Assembly (NCBI RefSeq): GCF_958450345.1
Contig: NC_088783.1
Span: forward strand, 19,099,701 to 19,163,700
Source of the DNA: Calliphora vicina
Lineage: Eukaryota > Arthropoda > Insecta > Diptera > Calliphoridae
Reading direction: 5' to 3'
DNA length: 64,000 nt
In this document: piece after piece, positions 11,645 through 25,260 of the stretch
How positions within the stretch are numbered: position 1 is the first letter of the stretch
Layout: every line of letters starts with the position of its first letter
Made by a program: the position numbers and the translations under genes
Notes under the pieces: generated by a model
What the model saw: only the letters and a program-made list of their open reading frames with translations
The model's database searches: none
What the model was told of the DNA's origin: nothing

Positions 11645-12330
11645 CTTCGGGACTGGGAAAATAGTTTGGGGATAAATAGGGAACACATCATGGTTTCCAA
11701 AGCTGGTTTCCGACATCAGCTTTGGATTGTAGAACATGTGGACCAAAGTAGAAATTTTGATAAAAAAAGGTAAAATTCTTAAGGGGTTAGGAACGACATT
11801 TTCGAAAAATAGTCTATGATTTTTATACCAAAATGATTTCCATAAAGATACCTTACAGAAAAACATAAAATTGTTATATGTTCTTAAATAAAGTTTTTTT
11901 TAATAAAAAAAATTTTAAGTAACCTTGTCGCCCAAAACGCAGCAAAACTTTACTATTTTTTAAATTTTTAAATCGAAAATCGTTTATTTTTGGATACATA
12001 ATTGATATTGCTGTGAAATCTTTTGTATATTATTGGTAATTTAGTTGTCTAACTGACATAAATTCGAGTTCATTCGGTCTAAAAGTACGACATATATTTT
12101 TAAAAAAGCGGATCAATGATAAGTAGCAAATGCAAGCATGTTTTTTTTCAAGACCTAGCCGTTCCAAAAATATAAAAAATCGCACGTGTCTATAAATTTT
12201 ACATGTCGAAGGTACCCTACTTTGAGCCCCCATAGCGCCGCCTCTGAAGCCTTTGTAGGTCCCATTTTAATAACTTAAACTCGAATACTCGAATACTAGA
12301 AATGCAAGATTTATTTCCAAAAAATTTTCA
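11645..12330. repeat. Dispersed repeat copy B (empty sites)
   Basis: This is the partner of copy A. It keeps the intact TTAA at 11900-11903 and the uninterrupted junction at about 12240-12262, where copy A holds the TTAA element and the Transib relic. Its 3' end is cut by the hAT relic and a small internal deletion. Confidence 0.75.
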
Positions 12331-12334
12331 TTCA

Positions 12335-14557
12335 GATTAATCGAATAATTTCCTACGAATAATTATTCGAACAATTTAAAAATGGCCATTTTCGAATAAC
12401 GAATAATTCGAACAATTTTATGTAGAATAATCGAATAAAACGAATAAATGTTCACATATATTTAAATTTATTAAATTGCTTAAAATTTTTCATAATTTCC
12501 AATTTAAATAAGTAATAATGATTCACAAAAATTTGATTGTTTCTGAAATTCGACAAATAACTAAAGATAGTGGGACTTTCGACCACTGTAGATGAGTGTT
12601 CCTTCTATAAATACATAAATATTACTGCAAGAAGTTACAACTCTAAAAACAAATCTTTCAAAATTTTTAACTTAGGACTTGAACCAATGAAAATAAAAGG
12701 AACGGAATAAAATATTTGTTATTTAGCTGGCGAAATATTAGAAGAATCGCAATTAATAATCAAAATTTTAACTTAGATTAAAGTGGAGTTGAATGTAATG
12801 GAGAATGTGATTTTGAAACGGGCGTCGAAAGAGATATTGAGTATGACATTTATAATGATTACATTGAAATAGATGAAGGTCATGATCTTAAAATATTTGT
12901 ATATAAGTGAAGTTATTAACCGCGTACGGAAGTGTTGCAAAATATTTAATAAATCGAATGACAAACACAAATTTAGCAAACTAACGATTTGTTGCAAGAA
13001 AAGCATGGAGTAGGTCTTATACATGATATTGAACAGCGTTGAACATCTTGGTCTAACATGGTAAAAATCATGCACTGCCTGACTTCAAATTAGCAACGTT
13101 CACTGACAATGATATCAAACTTTGGACAGATTCCCTTTATTGTGTAATTCCCCAAGACCACTTTATTAAGCAAAGATTCGGCAACGTTGATAGAGCTTGA
13201 GAGTATTATACAATTTGTTATAAATAATTTAGAAATAGTGAATAATTAATTTACTAAAGAACGACATAAAAAGTTTTTAATACGTTTATATTGTACTTAA
13301 ATTCTGGATCATGTCCAACTAGCTCAATTTTTTTAAAGCATACACGCAGAGAAAAAACATGGTTGTGGTAACCATAAACTAAGAGCAACATATTATGATC
13401 AGATTTTTGCTTGTAGTCCAAAACATATTATGATCATTATTAGTATCATAAAATATCATAATATGTTTTGAAATAATCATATTATGATAAAAAACAATCA
13501 TAATATGACCCAGAGTCATCATATTTATGACCCAATTAAATCATATTATGATCCAAAACAATCATATTATGATCCAAAATAATCATATTAGTATTAAAAT
13601 TTATTTTTGGAAATACAAAATTTTAATAGGATTTAGTTTTAAAATACTAAATTCACAATTAAAATATTATTGATAAAATCAAATTTATTGTTTTTCGCTC
13701 TAGGAAAGTTAAAGATAATATACAAATAAAACTATAGAGCGAATGGGAATTACAGACACTCAAAATTTACTTGTAAAAACAACACAGCTTAGACAAACAC
13801 CACCACTCACAAATGGTTGGAAAAAAGACTATTAAAAGTAAACATATTTTGTTTGCATCTTAAACATATTATGACTACATAATATAATATGTTTACCTAT
13901 TTATCATTATATAGTTGTTGTAAACATATTTTGTTTGCATCTTAAACATAATATGACTACGCGTATATAAACTTAACATTTAATGGTTGTATATAAAAAT
14001 AATATGTTTACCTAATTATCATTATTTGGTTGTTCGAAAACCATATTCATATTTATAATTGCGATGAAAATGTAAACGTTTACAGTAACTATAATATTGT
14101 TGAAATTAAATTAAAACAATAATTATATGTTTACGACAACAATATATTGTTACAGAGAACATAGTATAGTTGTCGTAACAATGTCCAACCATGTTTTTTC
14201 TCTGCGTGTAGCTCCAAAACGGAAAGTAAAGGGTTTGCTAGTCAATTGTTTTGTAGATTGTTCGGAAGGGAATCTCATCAGAATATTTCTGATGAAAATT
14301 TAATGATGGTTTTTGTTTTCGAATGTTTTTTAACATTATCAATACTTGAGTTGTTAACATTAACGTTATTTTTTGATTAAAATATTAAAACACTTACATC
14401 AAAACTTCATTATTTAATTTTTTAAAAAAAATTAAATTATTCGAATAATTCGATTAATTTAAAACGTATGATCGAATTATTCGAATAAGTTTAAATCTCT
14501 TATTCGAATTATTCGTTTTATTCGAACAAGAGAAAAATCGAATAATTCGAATACCCT
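12335..14557 (+). mobile_element. hAT transposon relic, interrupted by a MITE
   Basis: Both ends are rich in TCGAATAATTCGAATA-type sequence (12340-12440 and 14430-14557), and the right end reads TAGGGTATTCGAATTATTCG on the minus strand. Between about 12570 and 13240 broken frames resemble hAT transposase: TVDECSFYKYINIT, FKIFNLGLEPMKIKG, then INRVRKCCKIFNKS, the last resembling the conserved block before the RW region. Many stops and frameshifts break it. The MITE 13343-14208 sits inside, and coding-like sequence seems to resume after it. Confidence 0.6.
13343..14208. mobile_element. MITE with CACGCAGAGAAAAAA ends
   Basis: The terminal inverted repeats are about 24 bp (CACGCAGAGAAAAAACATGG). 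TA occurs directly on both sides (13341-13342, 14209-14210). The interior is full of ATCATATTATGA-type palindromes (13396-13600) and a duplicated block with GTAAACATATTTTGTTTGCA near 13840 and 13920. The same end family is seen at 17279-17489 and, with CACAGAG ends, at 52573-52819. Confidence 0.75.
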
Positions 14558-14589
14558 AATATATACGATTGTCATTCCATTTGTAATTT

Positions 14590-15125
14590 CTACATTTTTT
14601 ATTTGCGACCCCACAAAGTATATACATATGTATATTCTGGATCGTTATAGATAGCGAAGTTGATATAGCTATGTCAGTCTGACCGTCTGTATGTTTAAAT
14701 CAACTTTCCGTAGCCCCAAGTAACTTACAAACATTACTCATACATCAATATATCGGAAATTCCCCCGGCTCGGTTGCTATTTAAAATCGAGACAATCGGA
14801 CTATAAATGGCTGAGATATAAGGACCTATATTTTGACCTATTTTTGATCTATATCTGGATTACCAAGTCATTAATATAGGCAATATGGATATACAATAAT
14901 AGATATTTCAAAGACCTTTGCAACGGCGTATATAAGGCCAAAGTAAGTCGGGAAAAAAATTTTACACCAATTTTTTGGTTATACAATTTTATTCACAAAT
15001 AAACTTAAAATTTTTTCTTTTAAATTAAAAAAAATGAAAAATTTTTTAATAAATTTTTTTGTTAATAAATTAAAAAAAATTAAAAAAAAATTTTAAAGAG
15101 ACAGATCACTCTCGTATAAATTGTT
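14590..15125 (-). repeat. R1 dispersed repeat, reverse orientation
   Basis: The sequence is the reverse-orientation equivalent of the 34.6-35.2 kb repeat, with GATCGTTATAGATAGCGAAG, AAATGGCTGAGATATA and ATCTGGATTACCAAGTCATT. It is diverged and its 3' part is poly-A/T rich. Confidence 0.55.
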
Positions 15126-17088
15126 AGAACTAGAACCCTACCTACTTAAGGAAACCACCAAATGACCAGTTGTGTGTCACTTCCCTATCCTTAAGGATTA
15201 GTAATAATTCAATGAATATTTGGCATATTGGAATACAAAGTTACTCATTAATAGCTTTAGTATTTCCCTTTTTTTTAAACATTTTTTCCATTCTTTTAAA
15301 TACCTGCTTAAGAAATTTGTATATTGTATGCATTTTTACTATTTATTGTAACTTCTAGTTTGTTTTGTAATTTTTTTTGGAAAAAAAAATCGGGTGTTTA
15401 CAATTATACAATGATTGAAATTGTGTTGACGACATGGTGTGGCCTCTATTGAGGCTTTGGTTTTGTGGTCTCGCCACATACAAAGTGAAAGCAACAAAAT
15501 GTACTCGTAACTATTCCAAAAAATAAATCAAAACGATGCAAAGAGGTATTTTTGTTTTTGGGCTTTTCGTTAATAAAAAGAAAATATAGTGTTTCTTTTA
15601 AATGGTAGGTAACTGCAAATAGTTTATAGCAGAACATACGAGATTAATTTAAAAATTAGTTTTCGCTGTAATAAACGCCTTATTTGTAAATATATTTATG
15701 GATTTTCACTCAATGAAAATTTCACATGAATTTTTTGCTACATAGTGCTTCGTGGACTTTATATTGTTATATGATGTATACTTTTCTTTGTACAGTTTGT
15801 AAATCTTTCGAAATACAAGGAAAAGAGATGGTGAGAGTTATCCTCGTACTGAGTATAAATTGTATTATTCACTTTTTGAGTTTCGCTGAAATGCTCGTTG
15901 TATTGATTTAAACAGCCGATCATGTTTGGCCCATGGAGGCTCGGAGAGCCGAATAACTTACAGCAGGTTGTAGGTCCATCTGTTCGCTTCATAAACTTGC
16001 TGATTAAATTAATTTTCTTTTAAATTTCTTAAAAATGTAATTCTTTTTCCACCTTAATTAAAAATATTTAAACCAATCATTTTTATTTACAACCCTTTTT
16101 GTTTGTGCCAGCTACCGAACCTGACAACTCCCAGACAATTGTTCAACTAAATTCTAAAGTAAATCTTAAAACAATACCAGAAAATTTTATTCACAAAAGG
16201 CAACAAATAAAGATTTAAAACTGTTTTAAAGAAACTTCACACACATGTGAATGTCTAACTAACTACACATGTAATTCCATGGTGAACGTGTGTAAATGAT
16301 TAACGCTTTTTTGTTTGTTCGTTAAATAGAAAAACAAAAGACAGCTAAATTTCCAAGGTAATTTGAATTTCTATTTTAATTAAAACACTTGTGTTGTGAG
16401 TGAGTCTGTGACAAAAGTAAAGAAAACAAGTTAATTAAATTTTAAATGCAAAAAATGTATTTAAATCAAAAAAAAGTTAAGCTTGTTTTACCCACAAAAG
16501 GAACTCAAAGAGTTATAAATCTTTTCGTCAGCTACAAAGTTTTCTTCTAGCTGTGTTGCATAAATAACCGCCAAATAAATATTTGCTTGGAAATGTTTAA
16601 AGAACAAAACTTTTTTGTTGGCGTCGTTTTGTTTAAACATTATTATATGGAGTTTTTAAAAGATTTCGTTAAGTCTTTTATGTAGGAAGCTAGTGTAAAG
16701 GATTTCTTCATGCTTTATTTTTTCTTTTCATCTTCCTTTTTAACGCCTTTTTGTGTTTACTTGATGATTATGAGGGTTCAAGTTTGTCCTTTTTGAGCAG
16801 AACAAAAAAAAAAAATAATTTAGTTTTATTGACTCAATGTTGTTTTTTCCTTTTTTTGGGTAAACCAAAGACTGGTCTACCATTGGTTAAACAAATATCT
16901 GATGAATGAAAAATATAACAAAATTAATCGAGTTTAAGTATCAAAAGATGATGGTAAAATGTTAATAAATTTAACAACAGCAATTCTAGAATTTGAAAAC
17001 TGCTTTTAATAGTTACACTAAATGAAAATTACACTCTAATTTTTTTAAAGACAGCGAGTCGACCCGAAAAAAGTGGTAATAAATCAAT

Positions 17089-17215
17089 CAGCCCAATTAT
17101 GAATAAAAATTCCGCGTGAGTTTTTTCCCTTTTCTCATTTTTCCTATTCGAATTCAATGGGAAAAAACTCCCGGGAAACAAACTCCCGCGGAATTTTTTA
17201 TTCATGATTGGGCTG
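17089..17215. mobile_element. 127-bp foldback MITE with CAGCCCAAT ends
   Basis: The inverted arms begin CAGCCCAATYATGAATAAAA and continue through TTCCGCG and GTTTTTTCCC, so nearly the whole element pairs with itself. It contains TCCCGGGAAA, also seen around 160-215. Confidence 0.7.
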
Positions 17216-17278
17216 TATATATTTTAAACTACTGGTCCTGCAAGTACATAAGCTTGCAGAAAATTAAATTAGTGACCA

Positions 17279-17489
17279 CACGCAGAGAAAAAATATAGTT
17301 GCCACAAACATATATTTGTTTACTGTAACCATATATATGGTTGATACAATCATGTGAATCATAAATTAACCATATTATGGTTACCACAATCATGTAAATA
17401 GTTACTGTGACTATAATATGGTTAAAAATCTTGTAACACTATTTAAATGGTTACAGTAACCATGCCCAATTATATTTTTTCTCTGCGTG
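17279..17489. mobile_element. MITE with CACGCAGAGAAAAAATATA ends
   Basis: This 211-bp element has inverted repeats of about 24 bp. The dinucleotide CA sits directly on both sides (17277-17278, 17490-17491). The interior has short ATAT palindromes. It is a relative of 13343-14208. Confidence 0.75.
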
Positions 17490-18290
17490 CACCTTGTCAG
17501 AACGCATCATAAGATACAAGGTGTCAAAGTCGACCACCTCCGTACAGTGGATCGATAAGAAAATAATGATAATAACTCTGTGTCTTCTAAACTCCTAGTC
17601 CGATTGCAAAATGATGTACGAATGAATCGTATAGGAAGATAGAAGCTTTCAGAAAATACATTTTTTTACCAACACAAATATAGACATATTTAAGTGAATT
17701 TGCATGTCTTTAAATCAAGTAGGAAAATAAAGAACATCATGTTTCTTTCTATAAGTTCCCAGTAGTTAAGTCAATGTATTCCAGTAATTGTGAGTAATCT
17801 CTAATCACTTGGCTAAATCCAATTGATATATTTTAGACCATTTGATATGTATGTGCTCCTTGTAATACAGATAGAAGTCAATTGGTTACTTTATACATCC
17901 CAGGTAATCTATCGTGATGTCAGTTGTCTTTTAAGTGTTTCTATGTAATATAGAGTGTATTCAAAAAATCTATCGGATTTTTTTTTTCAAATTAAAGAAG
18001 TAAAATAAAATTTCCCGCAAAATAACAAATGTACCCTTCAACGTATAAGTTATTAAAAACAAAAACCGCGCAAAAAAGATACTACATCTTTTGTAATAGT
18101 CAAATTGTCATGAGTTTTCAAATCAATAAAAAAAATTCAACTGTAAGAGATAAACAGGAATTTCTTTACTTACACTGCACTATATGTCCAAAAGCAAAAA
18201 TTGCGTCAAAAATTATTTCCAATGGATCTAGCATCATAAAACTTTGTATAGAGACCCCTGTTGCTAAAATAAGCATTTTTAAAATATTGG

Positions 18291-18515
18291 CATTAACCCC
18301 GCCCTTCTTTTGTGATAACCCCACCTCAACCAACTCACCAAACATTTTCAAAAAATATTTCAATCTATATTCTCATAGCACTTTCCACATATACCATTTT
18401 AAAAAGCCATTAACCCCCCCTCACTTTTCTAATAACTCCCCACCAACTCAACAACAATTTCCAAAAAAAAATTCAATTTATATTTTCATATCACTATCTA
18501 CAAATAGCATTCCTT
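18291..18515. repeat. Imperfect tandem duplication, 117-bp unit
   Basis: Two units start CATTAACCCC at 18291 and 18408 and share a C-rich stretch followed by TTTCAATCTATATTYTCATA-like sequence. Both are diverged and non-coding. Confidence 0.7.
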
Positions 18516-19190
18516 CGTTTGTTTGACGTTTTCGTGGGGCTCCGCTATAAGTAAATTTTGGGTAAGAAATTTTGTATGTCTTTGACATTCGCTATCGTTA
18601 TAAATCTTGCTACATTAAGCTATCATGCATCGGTAAAAGTAGTTAGAACAAATTTTAGTATATTGCTAGAAAAAAGCAAACTATTTGCTTCGGTGCAAGT
18701 AGTTGCCAAAAATTTGAGTATGGCATGAAGCCTGACCTTCCCACATATAACCACATATGTATCATTCCTTGGGCAAATGCAGGTAACGTAAGTTCTATAC
18801 AACAGAAGACAAACCACTTTTTCGTAACTTCTCAAAAAATATTACTAATTAAAACACGAAATTTTACACATAATATAAACATTTAGTAAAACATTTTAAG
18901 TTTTTTTTAAGTTCACACCTCCGGTATTGTAATCCATTTTGGTAAAATCTTAGTTATAACTATTTTTTTTAAAAAAAATCACTTTTTCCTTAATGCAATT
19001 TTGTTTACTTTTTTCAGCTTGAAAACTTTATTTAAAAAATGTAAACTTGCTCTTCATATATAAACTGAGTGGCCAATTTGCATAAATTTTTGGCATTATA
19101 TCGTCGATGTTTTAGGAATTGAACCGTAAAATTTTTTTTCAAAAAGCTAACGTTGAACATTAGAATTTTTGCCGAAAAATTAGAAATGGG

Positions 19191-19557
19191 CACATAGTGC
19201 AATGTGTGAAATTTTTTAAGTCATGGAAATATAACCATATACCGACACCACTACGTGATAAAATACCAAAAAAAAGACCTGTCTCTTCCAGTTTTTCTCA
19301 AAGTCATGCACTTTTTTATGGGCCACCAAAGATTTGGTCAAAATCGCCAAAAAAATTTAAAAAATTCGAAATAAATTTAGAAATATTTTTTTTTAAAGCT
19401 GCCAAAATTCCGAACTGTTTGCATGATATGAGCCTGAGGCCCATAAAAAAGTGCATGACTTTGGGCAAAACTGGGAGACACGGGTATTTTTTTTTTTTTT
19501 GGTCATTTATCTTTTCTTGGTGTCCGTATATGGTTATTTTTTTCGTGTTGCACTGTG
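19191..19557. mobile_element. MITE with CACAGTGCAACACG-type ends
   Basis: The left end is CACATAGTGCAATGTGTGAA and the right end, on the opposite strand, CACAGTGCAACACGAAAAA. Both are followed by ATAACCATATAC and CGACACC or GGACACC. Inner arms with CATGCACTTTTTTATGGGCC also pair. A larger relative is at 44214-44970. No target duplication is evident. Confidence 0.65.
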
Positions 19558-20170
19558 TTTCAACCTGCTTTATAACAATTTTTCATTCATTAAAAAGTCT
19601 CTTAAGCTGATATTGCCACATTAATACCCTGTATATCATATTGAATTCTAACAGCTTGGTCACAAATACAAGCCCTAATAATTATTTAACGAATTATCCG
19701 ATTAAAACGGGCCAGATATATGAAGGCACTCTGTGCTGTTTTAGGAAAAGTAAAAGCCGTTTTTGTAGACAATCCGTGATATAATTGTTTGTAGTTATCG
19801 TTTCTGATCTCTTTTAATGTTCATGTCTTCCTTATACAGTTTAATGGCTTTTTAAAGTCCATATTGGATTTTTTTTGAAAAGTTTTAGCACGTTAACAGT
19901 CCACATCCCATATTAGGTTGAGAATAAATGATTTAGAAAAGATAATATCTGACATATTTTTAAAAATCATGTTAGATTAACCTTTAACTTTTGATGTGAT
20001 AGTAAATTTTACACTCTATTTTCAATTTGTCTAATAACTTGTCTTTGATTCATTCTCTTAAGCTGATATTGGCAGTACCCTAATATTATACCATGCTTTT
20101 ATTGACAGAATAGTTTTGTTTTTAGAATCTTACAGTAGCGCTGAGATTTATATGTGTAGGTGTTAAATTC

Positions 20171-20313
20171 ACTACACGTCGTCGTATGTGGAAGTCTTTA
20201 ACAGAAAATATTTTACTACCACGTAGTGGTTTGTGTGATTTTCTTATAGTAAATATTTTACTACACGTCTATGCTAACGTTAGAAATCCATATACAAAAA
20301 ATTACTACACGTC
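20171..20313 (+). repeat. Three ACTACACGTC motifs
   Basis: The motif occurs at 20171-20180, 20260-20269 and 20304-20313, the second and third after TTTTA or AATT. A related ACCACGTAG lies at 20219-20227. Function is unknown. Confidence 0.5.
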
Positions 20314-22429
20314 TCCGTAAGCGTAAGTATTTTTGTAATAATTTTTTTATTTTCAGTTTCAGAAAAGTTTTTAACTTTTTTGAAACTAAACATACATACA
20401 TGCTAAGAGTGTAATAAATCAATGTGTATGGGCTGTAGCAATCGGATATGTATTAATTGTACTAAGACTGAATTTGACGAATTATAATTTTATCTCAAAA
20501 GACTGATTGTTCCTTTTTATTTTAATAAGTATATAACTTAGGCTGTTGAAAAATCCCATTTAATTTTTTTGTTTAACCTTTATTTTCTTAATGAACAAGT
20601 AAATGATACACCTATTTTTTTTTTGTGTAAAAGAGGCTTTTGAAATAAAGTAATTTTTTTTTAATAAATTTGAAATTGTTTCCTTGTTTTTGTAATTAAT
20701 TATTTTAGAAGCAATCAAACTTGAATAATAAAATAAATAAAATTATTATAATACATACCCATTCAAAATTATATATAAAATAAATCTGGTGTATAATTTA
20801 CACCACATCTTCATATAAGTTAACAAATTTCACATCATAAGTTAAAGGTTAAAAAAATAATAACTAATTGGACCAAGGATAAGTTTTGGCTGGAATAGTG
20901 TGTAAGTTTTTATTGTGGGCATACAAAATACATTTAATTGTCAACTGAATATTAGAACAAATACATTAAATGCTATAAATTAATTTGAGAAACTTAAATG
21001 AACTACTTTTCTACATACATATGTATATGTATCTATGTCTATTTAAGCATTTCTTAGTTGTGTGTCAAATAGATTTTGAAAACTTAAAGACTTTAGGAAA
21101 ATCCTAAAATCAACAGTATTAATTGTACAAATATTCATAAGTATTTGATTTATGACATGACATGATACAAACATGTCTTTATTGTATTTGCTGGTGCTGG
21201 TGGTACGCAAAGTAGGTGTAAATTTATACAAACCCATGTCTATGATAAATGTATGAGTGGTAAAATAAGGGTATCATCTACTCATAATATTTAAAGACAT
21301 GTCATTGATATGAGAGTTCAATGTTATTTATGGGCGTATTGATGTGTTCGTATGTCTAGCTGTCTCTATGTCTTGCTGTTTATATTTATTTATGAATTCT
21401 CTTTAGAATGTTTGTATTTGTTTATAAACAAACAGGCTTTTATTAAGGGGAAATATTATGTAGCTACATATTTATACTTAGAGTTAGAGAAATTGTGTTG
21501 ACAAATCGTTAAATAAATACCAAACTGACACACGCCAAGCAAACACTGAATAATTTCAATAAATTGTTTTAATACGCTTAAAACAAACACGCCACCAACA
21601 AATTGATTTTGCAATTTAATGCGCTTTTTTCATGCCATATTTAAAAGAAAATCAGCACGAAATTCTTTACTTATTTAGCAGGTGGTTAAGCGCTGTTGGT
21701 GTTTGTTTAGCTGATTAAATTGGGTTTTTGTTTGTTTCTTATTGATTTCAAAGAGAGTGTTAAAATTAGTTTAGCGTGTTTTTGTAAAATTATGGCGGTT
21801 AACCTGGATTTTGCAAGCTATAGGTAAATGATAAACAATTTTTAATAATGTTGATATAGACAGTTTTATTGACACGTCAACAAAATGTAAAACATGACAA
21901 CGACTATTAAGACATACTCGTGGGCGTATGATTAATATGATTTTACTATGCGTGCAACAAAGCGTATGAGTAACAATGAAAACAGCTTAACGCAATAAAA
22001 ATTGTAGTCCACCACGAATAAGATTAAATCTGGAATTATACTGGCCTGTTACACACTTTGAAATAGTTTCAATTCCGTAGTTATTATTCTAATCGATTTT
22101 GTTTTAACTTTTTCAGATTACGTTTGATTTTGTCACTTCTAGTTTATAATTCTGAATTTCCAAATTTTATTTGGCAATGTTTTGTATAATAAAACAAAAC
22201 TCAAGGTTTCGGTAAATAAATTATTCAAAGAATTCTAATACAAATTAAACGTTTAAAGGCACTATACTATAGGTTACTTAGAGGCACTAAAGTGAAGTAA
22301 ACAATGTTATTTACACCATTTTAAGGACAATATCTTTGCCTTTAAAATGAAATCCAAAATTATGTTGGACTTTGAGTAGCATCAATGTTATCGGCAATTG
22401 CCTGTATATAATTTTAGACAATTTTAACC

Positions 22430-23900
22430 CTTTCGGGACGGAGTTTTATTTTGAGAACCAAAATATATATGGTAGAGATTTTGCACATGCCAAAAGAAAT
22501 ATTATATTCTGCACAGGTACTCAGATAACCTGGGACATATAATCCCAATAAGCATTTTTAGTGGGACATATAATCCCAATCACTGTTCTTGATTCGAAAT
22601 TAAAAAATGAATAAAACATCAGAATATTATTAAATTTAAATGAAAGTACACATTTTATAAATTTTTTAAAAATTAAGGATTTAATTTGTGGAATGGTCCA
22701 AAAGACTTGTAATACAAAGCATTGTTGCAATATGAGCATATCATCTTTGTACACTTTTCGATACCAAGTGAAGACCAGTATGCTCTACTGGCGTATTGGA
22801 GAATGGAGAAATTCGTGAAATATTTGGACCTTCTGATATCAAAAAACTGGAGCATGGTGGGTAAAAATTTTGAAAATCGGTATCTTCAGAATTTGGAAAA
22901 ACTAAGTTTTTTCGGAAGCTGACAATCTGCTCTCATCCAATACAAATAGGTTTTTCGATTGCACATTTCGTTTTCTCGACAGAAGCGACAGAAGTTCAAC
23001 AAATTTTGAATCATATTTTCGATATTTTTTTTAATATTTTACTGCTTTACTAAATTAGATATATCTCAATTGTTTTACCATATATAAATTCATACTTCAA
23101 AATACAGATAAACATTGATATAGGCTTTTATTAAGTGTATATCTTATATTTATGGTCTTCTCCATTTTCCAGTTATAGTTCTTTAAACTTGGTTCTCAAA
23201 TACACTGATATTTTTTTTTTCTAAGAATGTTATATAGCTTGCCAAAAAAACAAGATCGTCGAAGCCCGTCCAATGACTAATACATCATTTAAAGAAACTT
23301 CTGGGGAATGTCTTTGTAAAAAAATTGTAGCCGCCAGCACCCGCCGAAATACTTTTTTTTTAATTTTTACGGAATGGAATTTTTAGAAATATTTCTTTAT
23401 TTATTATTGATTTTTATATATCTAGACCCTACTGTACTTGAAAAAATTTTTTTTGGAATCGGAGATACCAATTCTATATAAAAAGAGCGCCAAATAATTT
23501 TGTCCACCTAGATTTTGATTTGGAACCACAGTGCAATGTTGTGAAATTCATTTTCAAGCTGCATTAATCCGCTCTTAAATATGGTTTAGGTTTATTTAAA
23601 TAAGAAATTACATTTTTTGAGTTAACAAATTTTTAAATTTCAAATAGCGATATTTTTGAAATGGAATAGGTTTCCGATGAAAAATTCATTGATTTCAGAA
23701 ATTTGACTACTGCTGGTTAGGTCAAGCGTGCATTCAGGTGGGGAAAAATTAAATTTCTCACCCAAAAATTTAAAACATTTACAGTCCTTTTATAAGCTTC
23801 AGATATCTAATTCCAAAAATATAGTAGGCATTAAAATACATATATTTTTTTTTAATTTCCATAATTTCTTATTGCTGTTGTCTTGTTATATCTAATGGAC
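22430..23900. repeat. Cluster of diverged dispersed-repeat fragments
   Basis: This includes two copies of GGGACATATAATCCCAAT (starting near 22534 and 22563). Stretches around 22840 (ATCAAAAAACTGGAG) resemble 37756. CCACAGTGCAATGTTGTGA near 23526 resembles the end of the 19191-19557 family. No intact element boundaries were found. Confidence 0.4.
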
Positions 23901-24375
23901 TTTTGTTATTAAATTTTCACATACAGAAAACACGAAAAACTTTTACTTGCTACACTTAATGAACTTTTGTGATAAACACAATAAACAGATATAATACTTT
24001 TTTATTGCTGTGAAAAAAACAGCAGCAAAAAACAAATTTATAAAAAATAGACGAGAAATAACAAATTGCTGCGTGTTAAATTAACACTAAGGGAAAGTTT
24101 CACAGAATGAATTTAAGAAATGCTCAACTTAAATAAAAACAATACATAATAATTTGTGCAAAATTTCAATAGGTGTTTTAAAAATTAATTATTTACTTTG
24201 TAATTTATACATATACCGAATTTGTTTGCTAAACGAGTGATTCTGTTGTACACCTAGAATTTTTCGGTTTTAGGAACAGAAAGTAGGTTGATATAGTAGA
24301 ATTGAAATCACCAAATCTTTGTCAACATATAAAAAATTTTGCAGCAGCCTCTGGAAATTTCGATTATGAAGACTG

Positions 24376-24580
24376 AATCATTCGATTGTCAACATATTCG
24401 GTTGTCACAATGAATTTGTTTTCTGTGTGTATATATTTAAATTTTCCTCCCTACAGAAAAAAAACATATTCGTAGTAGCAACCGAATTTGTAACCAATCG
24501 AATGATTCTGCCATAGTAACCGAATTTTACAATTGTAATTGTAAATTTGGTTGCTACTGCGAATCTCAGTTTACTCTGTA
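24376..24580. mobile_element. Two small MITE pieces of the CACAGAG/CAACCGAAT family
   Basis: 24376-24428 is a right-end half copy (GAATCATTCGATTGTCAACA to TTCTGTGTG). 24453-24580 is a degenerate short copy whose arms are CGTAGTAGCAACCGAA and its complement. They are related to 52573-52819. Confidence 0.6.
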
Positions 24581-25260
24581 CAATGATTTAACGTTATTAT
24601 TTTGGAATTGAAATGCAGTTGTTGCAATAACTGTGGTTTCTTTCTGCATACTTATTTATCTTCATTATCTATCTGTTAACTGCTCACTTTACAACTGATC
24701 CTTTAACTGTTTTTTATATCAAAAATAAGTTTCGGAAAAAATTGTTGTAAAAAACTCAACTTGAAATCCCTCATTCGGCAAAAGAATGCGCAGTTGTTTT
24801 CAATTTTATTTATATTGTTAAAATGAAGGATTTTTTTTTGGTCAAGAGTAGATAAAACAAAAAAGTTGTTAAGGACTAATGCCCAGTCTTTCTCTCTTGC
24901 TGCTAATTTTAGCTAAAGTGCAATCAACAATTTTGTTTTTTTTTTCAAATGTTGCTGTTTGAAAGCATTGTTTTATTGAAAGCAGTATTTTGTCCATACA
25001 AATTTTTAAATACACCAAAAGTAAGACAAAGTTTTAAGTGTTTTGTTAAATTAAAAGTAATTCAACAACAATTACAAGCACAGTTTTAGTAAATTAAAAT
25101 AATAACATTGAGCAAAGTTGTTTTTTAAAGCTAATAAGAGAAATGGTGTTTTATTTATAAAATATAACAATGAAATTTTAATTGTAGGACTTATGCAGTT
25201 TTGGTGCTAATTTGAATAGACAATTATTAGAATTTACGCTAAAAATTATGAGAAATATTA

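Noticed and set aside
12773..13075. 100-codon minus-strand ORF
   Set aside because: It is antisense to the plus-strand hAT transposase remnant.
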